A stretch of 15,332 nucleotides of DNA from CAZOMR01 sp964580655 (GTDB taxonomy: Bacteria > RBG-13-61-14 > CAZOMR01): the NCBI GenBank assembly GCA_964580655.1, contig CAZOMR010000052.1:1-15332 (forward strand), in the 5' to 3' direction. Under the pieces are notes generated by a model that did not search any database, was not told the DNA's origin, and saw only the letters and a list, made by a program, of their open reading frames with translations. The position numbers were made by a program, and so were the translations under genes. Below, piece by piece: positions 6,728 through 13,805 of the stretch. The stretch's first letter is position 1. The number at the start of each line of letters is the position of its first letter.

Positions 6728-9700
6728 ATGGAGTTAGAGGACTTTAGGTCTAGATCGATTAATTTATTCAAGTACCTTGAGGAGCTTGCCAAGCTTCGGA
6801 ATAGGCCAGTTTATGACATTCTCTCGAGTAAGAAATATGAGCAGATTTTGTGGCTGTCTGAGATTCCTAGAGAACATGGTTGCTTCACCCGTGCATGGTT
6901 TGACGAGGATGATAAAAACTCAGAAGAGTGGATTGTAATAAAACGCCAACCAGAACCCAGGTGTCCCTCTGTTCCAAAAGTCTGTAGAGATTGGGTAAAT
7001 CTGCAAGAACTAGTTGACTCCTCTAAAGAACCCACTTTGTATGAAGAAATAATTGAAAGGCCTCCGGAGGACGAAGCTTTGTTAGAAGAAGAGGAGCCGT
7101 CTGGCGAGCCCAATATTTTGAGACTTGAAAATCATCCTAATGTAAGTAAAGCATGGTTAACTTACCTTGAAAATAAATGGAAGATGTGGTCGGAGAAGAA
7201 CAAAAAGTGGAAAACGATCCAAGATGCATATTACAAACTTTTTTCCATACACCAGTTTTTGGAGAGATCAGCTGAGCAATATGAGCTAGTATTAGGACTC
7301 GGATACCTTACTTGGAATGTAGATGGTGGCCATTCTATTCGCCGACATCTTCTTTCGGCCCAGGCGTCAATTTCTTTTGATGCGGATCGGGCCACTTTTA
7401 TAGTCCAGCCAGGAGGAGATGGCGCAAATCTTACAATTGAGGACGAAATATTTGAACCGACACAAGGGCCTTCCGACTCCGTTAGAGACGATTTAATTAA
7501 AAAGCGTTATGAAATTTCAGAGAAAGTATGGGATTTTGATATTATAAATACAATAGTTCGTTCATATGTTCAGTCCTTAGACCATCGAGGGAGATATGAG
7601 CCGAATTTGGAAAGACATCAAAGTATAAGTGGGATACCTGAAGCAACTTTTGCTCCTGCTCTTATTCTTCGTAAACGTTCAGCCAGATCTTTTCAAGAGA
7701 TTGTAAAAAGAATAATTGGACAGCTTGAACAGAGCGATAAGGTTCCTGATGGAATAAAACTTTTAACAACTGCCGAATCTACAGACAGAGAGGATATTAG
7801 AGAAGATGATGAAGTATCTGTGGAACTACCATCTGAGCCTTACTTTTCTTTACCCACAAATGAAGAACAAATGGAAATAATTGAAAAGTTCAATAAGAAC
7901 AAAGGGGTGTTGGTGCAAGGTCCCCCAGGTACTGGTAAATCACATACCATTGCCAATCTGATTTCCCATTTGCTTGCGAGTGGCAAGTGTGTTCTCGTAA
8001 CAGCCCATACACCAAAAGCTCTTAATGTATTACAAGAAAAACTACCTCTAGACTTACGCCCTCTTTGCGTAAGTATTCTCGGTAATGATAGAGAAGCTTT
8101 AAGTAATTTGCAAAATAGCGTTTCAGCTATTACTAATCAGTATGCTAACTGGGATGGAAAAAAGAATCAAAGCATCATTGAGAAACTTGAAGAACGACTG
8201 GAAAAAGTCCGCCGCGAACAAGTTGAATGTGATGCTGAATTACGAAAACACAGAGAAGCGGACACTAGAGAACATAAAGAAAAAGAAGTTGCAGGTGGAG
8301 CTTATCATGGAACAGCGCAACGGATTGCACAAAGAGTAGAATCTGAAAAATCTGAATATGAATGGTTTGAAGATGAAATTCCTCCTGAGAGTGAAATTCC
8401 TTTCAGCGCAGAAAATTTTTCTGAGCTTCGTGAATGTTATCAGAAAATGGATGATTCAACCCAATCAGCAATTAACATGAAAAGGCCTTCTACTGAGGAA
8501 CTGCTTACGGCTGAAGAATTTTATAATCTAATTAATACAGAAAAATCGCTAATTACAACAGTTGAGAAGCATAAAAGCGTCAGAAGTTCAAGTACTTATA
8601 AGAAACTGTATGAGTCACGAATTGATAGGCTCTATAACCTTAAAAATGCTGTCCAATCTCTCAGTGTGGCTATAGAGAGCATAAAAAAACATCCATTCTT
8701 ATGGATCGAAAATGCGGTATATGAAATGCTTACAGATCAGGGGCAGCTTTGGCAAACGCTATACACTGATACTGAAGAAGCCCTCGAAGGATTGATTGAA
8801 AAAACGCGCGAGATAGAAAAAGTTGAAGTCATCCTTCCGGATGGGGTTCCTCGCTCCAAGATAATTGCTGATGCAACCGATTTGAAAACATTTCTTGAGT
8901 CAAGTAAATTTTTCAGAATAAACCATTTTATGGATAAAGTGGTATTTCGTTGTCGTTATATTAAGAAATCAGCACATGTCGCCGGTAGATTATGTGATAA
9001 TCCTGAATTATTAAAACAATTAATAGAGCGCCTTCAAATAGAGCATGAGATCGAATGCCTCTGGAAACTTTGGCAAGGCAAGGTAGAGCTTAAAAAGGCT
9101 GCATTATCTGTCCAAGTGTCTGAATTGACAGAAAATTTAAAAGCCCTTAAATCAGTATTGGAAATTGGACCTAAGCTCGAGAGAGTGAAAGAGGTAATTA
9201 AAGAAATAAAAGGGCTGCCTGATTTAGATTGGAATAATTCAGAAGTTAGGAACGAAATAATTGATTGTTGTGATCTAGCTATTGCAGAAAGCAAGCTCGA
9301 TGAAGCAAAAGAGCAAATGGATGAATTTGCAGTGCATGCGGAGAAGATTGCCCTAATCCCTGATGGTCATCCTGTTTGTAAAGATGTTGCAAAAGCAGGC
9401 CGTTCACGCGATCCCGAGATTTATGCAAATGCAATTAAAACTTTAAATGGGCTAGAGGCCAATCAGAATACATGTGAGCGTTTGAAATATTTGGAATCAA
9501 AACTCAAGCCTATTGCCCCAACACTCATTAAGAATTTGTCTAGCAATCCAGACGATCCAATCTGGAATGAAAAACTTATAAAAATTGTTGAAGCATGGAA
9601 CTGGGCCAGAGCTCGAAGCTGGCTTAAGGGCATAGGAGACAAGCAGGTTGTTGAAGAATTGGAACAAAAATCGCGGAGACTTACAAAAGATATAAGAGAC

Positions 9701-11737
9701 ACTATATCATCCCTTGCTTCTACAAAAGCTTGGGGTTTTTTCTTTGATAGGTTGACGGATAGTGAACGTAGCCACCTTGTGGGATGGCAACAAGCAATTA
9801 AAAAAATCGGCAAAGGTGCTGGCAAGTATGCTCCACATTATCGTCAAGTAGCACAAAAAAACCTGGATGAATGCAGGAGCTCTATACCTGCATGGGTGAT
9901 GCCTCTTCATAGATTGTTTGATACTGTCTCACCAAGTCCATACATGTTTGATGTGGTTATAGTGGATGAGGCATCTCAATGTGGTCCGGAATCTTTAGTA
10001 TTATTTTATCTTGCTAAAAAGCTGATAATTGTAGGGGATGATGAACAGATAAGTCCTGATCCTGTGGGCCTTGATAGGGGTCTTGTTTTTCAACTAATTC
10101 AGCGCTATCTTTCAGATATCCCACTTGGAGAAAATTTCGACGCTGAAACGAGCCTTTTCGACTATGGTGCGATGTTATTTAAAAGCCGTATCCCCCTTAG
10201 AGAACATTTCCGTTGCATGCCGGAAATAATACGATTCAGCAATGACCTTTGTTATAGAAATTCTCCACTCATTCCCCTCCGCCAATATCCTGCTCAAAGA
10301 CTACGCCCCATTGTTCCCCAATATGTACATGGTGGGTACAGGGAAGGAGAGGGACAGAATGTAATAAATAAACCAGAATCGGACAAAATAGTTGATGCGA
10401 TAGTTGCATGTTGCAAGGACCCTCATTATAAAAATAAATCAATGGGGGTGATTTCATTGCAGGGGAAAGCACAAGCAAAACTTATTGAAGATTTAATTAT
10501 TAAGCGATTAGAGATTGAAGAGATAGAGAGAAGAAGAATTATTTGCGGTGACTCGAGAGATTTCCAAGGGGACGAGCGAGATGTGATATTTCTCAGCATG
10601 GTTGCTGCAGATAATCGCAAGATAGGGCCATTAACTAAAAAGGATGCCAAGCAGAGATTTAATGTAGCCGCTAGTCGTGCAAAAGACCAGGTATGGCTAT
10701 TTCACTCTGTTACTCTCGATGACCTGAACAAGCAATGTATGAGATACTCGTTGCTAAGTTATTATCTGAATCCTCAAAAGCAGTTGACACCAATACCTGA
10801 AGAAGATTTAAAAGAGATACGTGAGCAGGCAAAGATCGCTCGACGGGACAGGATGAAAGCATCTGCACCATTTGATAGCTGGTTTGAGGTGGATATTTTT
10901 CTTGAGATAATTGATAGAGGCTATCGGGTTATCCCACAGTACGGGGTTGGTAGCTATAAAATTGATTTAGTCATTGAGGGAATTCAGAATAAAATTGCAG
11001 TTGAATGTGATGGTGATGAATTTCATGGAATTGAACAGTTTGAGAATGATCTTCAACGTCAAAGAATATTGGAAAGGTGCGGATGGACTTTCTGGCGCGT
11101 TAAAGGTGGCCAATACTATAGTAACAGGAATAGGGCATTGGAATCATTATGGGAGCAACTTGACAAAATGGGCATAAAACCTATTTCCCTGGAAAGTAAA
11201 GGTTCAATAGTACTGGATGGACATGTTGCCAATATAGATGAAGAGAAGATAGGCAGCCATGATGAGAAAGAAAACATTCAGGATGAAGACCGAGAGATTG
11301 CAGAAGAATCTAGCAATGAGTTGTTTCCAGAAAAAGCTGGCTTAACTCCTTCTCCAGTCGAAACTAAATTATTCGACTTTCTGGAGGACAAAAAACAGGC
11401 CCCACAAACTGGATCAACTGGGAGTCTGTCGGAGAAAAAATCCTCCGTTAAGAGGATAAAAAGTTCCCAAGCACAGACAGAACCTTCTACTGAAGAAGAG
11501 AAAGCTATGATTGATTTCGTGCAAGGCATAGAAGCTAAAGTTTGGTTTGCCCTTTCACATTGGGCAAAGTTAAATGATTATTTTCAGGGGTGGGAAAGAG
11601 GTCTACTTTACAGTATTGGCAAGAGGATTGCTAGAGGCAGGGAAGTAACAGTCAAGCAGGCCCGCCAAGCCAAGAGAGTTTATGAAGAAGCTGTAAACAT
11701 GAGCTTCAATCCAGATAAAGAAGTTCGTAATACCTGA
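6728..11737 (+). CDS. SF1 helicase with C-terminal Vsr-like nuclease, candidate defence gene
   Basis: This 1669-residue protein probably unwinds and cleaves nucleic acid. The N-terminal ~370 residues carry no motif I can name. The superfamily 1 (Dna2/NAM7/UPF1-like) helicase core has Gln381 before motif I, Walker A GPPGTGKS at 398-405, Walker B IVDEAS with Asp1080-Glu1081, motif III GDDEQ at 1103-1107, a REHFRCMPE motif with Arg1162, FQGDERD at 1279-1285, and motif VI RFNVAASRAK at 1310-1319. About 640 residues with coiled-coil-like segments (for example near 480-525) separate Walker A from Walker B. A PD-(D/E)XK nuclease of the MTES_1575/DUF559 (Vsr-like) type follows: Glu1387 in SWFE, Asp1413 in KIDLV, and Glu1426 in VECDG. 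An acidic linker leads to a C-terminal helical module at about 1597-1662. The architecture resembles the anti-phage protein HheA, but no DUF4011 signature is seen. The defence role is inferred from domain architecture and island context. Confidence 0.88.
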   Translation: MELEDFRSRSINLFKYLEELAKLRNRPVYDILSSKKYEQILWLSEIPREHGCFTRAWFDEDDKNSEEWIVIKRQPEPRCPSVPKVCRDWVNLQELVDSSKEPTLYEEIIERPPEDEALLEEEEPSGEPNILRLENHPNVSKAWLTYLENKWKMWSEKNKKWKTIQDAYYKLFSIHQFLERSAEQYELVLGLGYLTWNVDGGHSIRRHLLSAQASISFDADRATFIVQPGGDGANLTIEDEIFEPTQGPSDSVRDDLIKKRYEISEKVWDFDIINTIVRSYVQSLDHRGRYEPNLERHQSISGIPEATFAPALILRKRSARSFQEIVKRIIGQLEQSDKVPDGIKLLTTAESTDREDIREDDEVSVELPSEPYFSLPTNEEQMEIIEKFNKNKGVLVQGPPGTGKSHTIANLISHLLASGKCVLVTAHTPKALNVLQEKLPLDLRPLCVSILGNDREALSNLQNSVSAITNQYANWDGKKNQSIIEKLEERLEKVRREQVECDAELRKHREADTREHKEKEVAGGAYHGTAQRIAQRVESEKSEYEWFEDEIPPESEIPFSAENFSELRECYQKMDDSTQSAINMKRPSTEELLTAEEFYNLINTEKSLITTVEKHKSVRSSSTYKKLYESRIDRLYNLKNAVQSLSVAIESIKKHPFLWIENAVYEMLTDQGQLWQTLYTDTEEALEGLIEKTREIEKVEVILPDGVPRSKIIADATDLKTFLESSKFFRINHFMDKVVFRCRYIKKSAHVAGRLCDNPELLKQLIERLQIEHEIECLWKLWQGKVELKKAALSVQVSELTENLKALKSVLEIGPKLERVKEVIKEIKGLPDLDWNNSEVRNEIIDCCDLAIAESKLDEAKEQMDEFAVHAEKIALIPDGHPVCKDVAKAGRSRDPEIYANAIKTLNGLEANQNTCERLKYLESKLKPIAPTLIKNLSSNPDDPIWNEKLIKIVEAWNWARARSWLKGIGDKQVVEELEQKSRRLTKDIRDTISSLASTKAWGFFFDRLTDSERSHLVGWQQAIKKIGKGAGKYAPHYRQVAQKNLDECRSSIPAWVMPLHRLFDTVSPSPYMFDVVIVDEASQCGPESLVLFYLAKKLIIVGDDEQISPDPVGLDRGLVFQLIQRYLSDIPLGENFDAETSLFDYGAMLFKSRIPLREHFRCMPEIIRFSNDLCYRNSPLIPLRQYPAQRLRPIVPQYVHGGYREGEGQNVINKPESDKIVDAIVACCKDPHYKNKSMGVISLQGKAQAKLIEDLIIKRLEIEEIERRRIICGDSRDFQGDERDVIFLSMVAADNRKIGPLTKKDAKQRFNVAASRAKDQVWLFHSVTLDDLNKQCMRYSLLSYYLNPQKQLTPIPEEDLKEIREQAKIARRDRMKASAPFDSWFEVDIFLEIIDRGYRVIPQYGVGSYKIDLVIEGIQNKIAVECDGDEFHGIEQFENDLQRQRILERCGWTFWRVKGGQYYSNRNRALESLWEQLDKMGIKPISLESKGSIVLDGHVANIDEEKIGSHDEKENIQDEDREIAEESSNELFPEKAGLTPSPVETKLFDFLEDKKQAPQTGSTGSLSEKKSSVKRIKSSQAQTEPSTEEEKAMIDFVQGIEAKVWFALSHWAKLNDYFQGWERGLLYSIGKRIARGREVTVKQARQAKRVYEEAVNMSFNPDKEVRNT

Positions 11738-11764
11738 TTACACGGGCTTGTGGGTTTATATATA

Positions 11765-11784
11765 TTCTTGGTGCCTTGGTGGTT
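11765..11784 (-). repeat. Inverted repeat copy right of the helicase gene
   Basis: The sequence TTCTTGGTGCCTTGGTGGTT, read on the opposite strand, begins AACCACCAAGGCACC and is an imperfect match to the 32-bp repeat. Nineteen bases (11766-11784) recur exactly at 11851-11869. It lies 27 nt after the helicase stop and just before the right direct copy. Confidence 0.8.
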
Positions 11785-11793
11785 AAACAAAGA

Positions 11794-11825
11794 ATGAACC
11801 ACAAAGACACCAAGAGCACAAAGAA
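11794..11825 (+). repeat. Right copy of 32-bp direct repeat
   Basis: This copy is identical over 32 bp to 6627-6658, in the same orientation. It sits between two inverted copies, so it can pair imperfectly with the copy at 11851-11869 across an A/T-only loop. The pairing could make a hairpin that also ends transcription from the helicase gene. Confidence 0.85.
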
Positions 11826-11845
11826 AGATTTTAAATATATAATTT

Positions 11846-11869
11846 TGGTGTCTTGGTGCCTTGGTGGTT
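11846..11869 (-). repeat. Second inverted repeat copy, right boundary
   Basis: TGGTGTCTTGGTGCCTTGGT and the following GGTT form the last copy in the cluster. Its inner 19 bases equal 11766-11784, 85 bp upstream. It lies 66 nt before the DUF1844 start, and host-like composition resumes beyond it. Confidence 0.8.
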
Positions 11870-11935
11870 GTCGCACACATCAGGGATTAGAGGAACTTCT
11901 TCGGGAGATTCGATCTCGAATAAGGAGGATTAAGA

Positions 11936-12343
11936 ATGAGCGAGGATAAAAAGAAGCCGGGTTTTGAGGTCAGAGACCGCCGGGTGGGCATGGAGCCGGG
12001 TGAGCCGGAGAAAGAAAAGCCGGTTTCTGAGACTCCGGCCCGGAAAGAGAAAAAGCAAGAGACACAAGAAAAGCCGCCTACGCCTACAGAGCTCCCTGAG
12101 ATAACCTTTCCCGCTTTCTTGCTTTCATTAAATACCTCGGCCCTGATTCATCTAGGCCTGATCCAGGTACCCGGAACCGATGGTATTGAAAAAAATCTGC
12201 CACTGGCCAAGCAGACCATTGATCTCCTTAACCTCATAAAGGAAAAAACCCGGGGAAATCTCTCTCAGGAGGAGGCAGACCTTCTTGACAACCTGCTTTT
12301 TGACCTTAAAATAAAATATGTTGAACTTAGCAAGGAGAAATAA
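11936..12343 (+). CDS. DUF1844 family protein
   Basis: This small, probably cytosolic protein has 135 residues. The first ~55 are highly charged, rich in Lys, Glu and Pro, and look disordered. The DUF1844 domain follows from about residue 58, with FPAFLLSLNTSALIHLG, then LPLAKQTIDLLNLIKEKTRG and EEADLLDNLLFDLKIKYVEL, which looks fully helical. Family members are common in deltaproteobacteria and related phyla and have no established function. The start is well defined by AAGGAGG at 11922-11928. The downstream protease gene begins 1 nt after this stop, so the two are almost certainly co-translated. Its own promoter is not clear; the repeat cluster ends 66 nt upstream, so the island may have separated this gene from earlier upstream sequence. 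Confidence 0.88.
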   Translation: MSEDKKKPGFEVRDRRVGMEPGEPEKEKPVSETPARKEKKQETQEKPPTPTELPEITFPAFLLSLNTSALIHLGLIQVPGTDGIEKNLPLAKQTIDLLNLIKEKTRGNLSQEEADLLDNLLFDLKIKYVELSKEK

Positions 12344-12344
12344 C

Positions 12345-13799
12345 ATGAGACCAAGCGCGCAAAGAGATCGGAAAAGAAAAATTTCTTTCTACCTGGGGAT
12401 GGGCTTTGCCCTTGCCTTTCTAGCCGGAATCAGCCTGGCCGCCGCGAGCTCCAGGCCGTTCTGGAGGGAATCCTCCGAAAGGATGGTATCCCGCTCCCTC
12501 CTTCCGTCATTTGCCCCGCTGGCTGAAAGGGTCAACCCGGCAGTTGTCACGGTTTATACCACGCGAACCGTAAAGTCTCCCTTGTTCCGGAACGCGCCGA
12601 ATGAGTTCTTCTGGTTCTTCGGCCAGCCCTCTCGCGACTTCAAACAGCAAGGCGCAGGCTCCGGCTTCATCCTCACCGAGGATGGATACATCGTTACCAA
12701 TCGCCATGTCGTTGCCAGGGTAGACGAGATAAAGGTTGCTGTAGGCATGGAGAAGAAAAGGGAATACGAAGCCAAGTTGGTTGGTGCAGACCCGGAGACC
12801 GAGATTGCCCTGATAAAGATTGACGCAAAGGGCCTGCCCACCGTGGCGCTTGGAGACTCTGACAAACTCCAGGTCGGAGATTGGGTGGCCGCCATCGGCA
12901 GTCCCTTCAACTTCACGCATACCCTGACCGTGGGTGTGGTGAGCGCAAAGGGACGAAGACTGGGCGTAGGGAATTACGATGATTTCATCCAGACTGATGC
13001 CAGCATCAATCCCGGAAACTCCGGAGGCCCCTTGATCAACCTGGCCGGAGAAGTGGTCGGGATCAATACCCTGATAGTATCTCCGGGAATGGGACAGGGC
13101 AATGTCGGCCTCGGGTTTGCCATCCCCATCAACCTGGCCAAGATGCTTCTTCCCCAGCTCAAGGAAGAAGGCAAGATCACAAGGAGCTGGCTCGGTGTGG
13201 TTATCCAGGAGGTCAGCCTTGATCTCGCGGAATCCTTCGGCATGAAGGAGGCAAAGGGCGCATTGGTGGCGGAGGTAGTAAAGGGCGGACCAGCGGGAGA
13301 AGCTGGTATTGAACCCGGGGACATCATCCTTGAATTCGACGGACATGAGATAGTTGACTCCAACGATCTTCCGCCTATAGTGGCGAGCTCTGGCGTGGGC
13401 AGAAAGGCGGAGGTAAAAATTCTCCGCGAGGGAAAAATCATTGCAAAAAGGGTGAAATTGGGAGAGATGCCTGGAAGGGAAGAGCTTGCCCGTAGATCAT
13501 CAAGCGGCATATCCCCGGAAAACATACTTGGATTGGCTGTAAAAGACCTGTCCGGTTCCGAGGCGGAACGGCTCGGGTATCAGGGACACGCAGGGGTGCT
13601 CGTAATATCGGTTGACCCGGAAAGCCCGGCCGCAGGCAAGATAGAGGCCAATGACCTTGTTCAGAAAATCGGGAACCGAACAATACGAAACACCGAGGAA
13701 TTTAACAGGATAGTCAAATCTCTCCGCAAAGGCCAATGGGTCAGGCTTTATGTCCGCCGTGGAAACGCTTCCATGTTCTTCGCATTCCGCCTGAGGTGA
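12345..13799 (+). CDS. HtrA/DegP-like protease, two PDZ domains, Asp-to-Glu triad change
   Basis: This DegP/DegQ-type envelope protease has 484 residues. A basic N-terminus is followed by a hydrophobic segment (about 15-34, YLGMGFALAFLAGISLAAAS) that would act as a signal peptide or anchor. The trypsin-like domain has His121 in TNRHVV and Ser226 in NPGNSGGP. The position normally held by the catalytic Asp (in motifs such as SDLAL) is Glu153 in TEIALIKI. The PDZ domains begin near 282 (WLGVVIQEV) and near 395 (ILGLAVKDL). The ATG at 12345 has AAGGAG at 12332-12337 and lies 1 nt past the DUF1844 stop. It is a paralogue of the protease at 309-1697, which keeps Asp. The altered triad could mean weakened proteolysis with retained chaperone activity, but Glu may still support catalysis. 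Confidence 0.92.
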   Translation: MRPSAQRDRKRKISFYLGMGFALAFLAGISLAAASSRPFWRESSERMVSRSLLPSFAPLAERVNPAVVTVYTTRTVKSPLFRNAPNEFFWFFGQPSRDFKQQGAGSGFILTEDGYIVTNRHVVARVDEIKVAVGMEKKREYEAKLVGADPETEIALIKIDAKGLPTVALGDSDKLQVGDWVAAIGSPFNFTHTLTVGVVSAKGRRLGVGNYDDFIQTDASINPGNSGGPLINLAGEVVGINTLIVSPGMGQGNVGLGFAIPINLAKMLLPQLKEEGKITRSWLGVVIQEVSLDLAESFGMKEAKGALVAEVVKGGPAGEAGIEPGDIILEFDGHEIVDSNDLPPIVASSGVGRKAEVKILREGKIIAKRVKLGEMPGREELARRSSSGISPENILGLAVKDLSGSEAERLGYQGHAGVLVISVDPESPAAGKIEANDLVQKIGNRTIRNTEEFNRIVKSLRKGQWVRLYVRRGNASMFFAFRLR

Positions 13800-13805
13800 T
13801 AGAGA

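Larger units (their letters stand above)
6617..11880. mobile_element. AT-rich, repeat-bounded island with one cargo gene
   Basis: The stretch between the transporter operon and the DUF1844 gene differs sharply in composition. A sampled 60-base line inside it (9001-9060) has 21 G+C, while one in the downstream protease gene (13201-13260) has 34. The same 32-bp sequence occurs on both sides (6627-6658 and 11794-11825), and the right side also carries two inverted copies. The only gene inside is the helicase-nuclease. No transposase, integrase or obvious target-site duplication is visible, so the means of transfer is unknown. The limits given are the ends of the repeat clusters and neighbouring genes, not proven junctions. 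Confidence 0.5.

Noticed and set aside
6501..6737. 78-residue open frame containing MNHKDTKSTKKNN
   Set aside because: It overlaps the better-supported 41-codon gene in another frame, runs through the repeat, and has no ribosome site; the frame is a product of the repeat sequence.
6728..11737. McrBC or type I restriction system
   Set aside because: There is no methyltransferase, specificity subunit or GTP-type McrB motif; the core is an SF1 helicase fused to its own nuclease.
11765..11869. CRISPR-like array
   Set aside because: Only three related units occur, in alternating orientation and with no uniform spacers, and there are no cas genes in the window.
11680..11880. 66-residue minus-strand open frame
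   Set aside because: It is a translation of the repeat cluster and the 3' end of the helicase gene in reverse, with no ribosome site.
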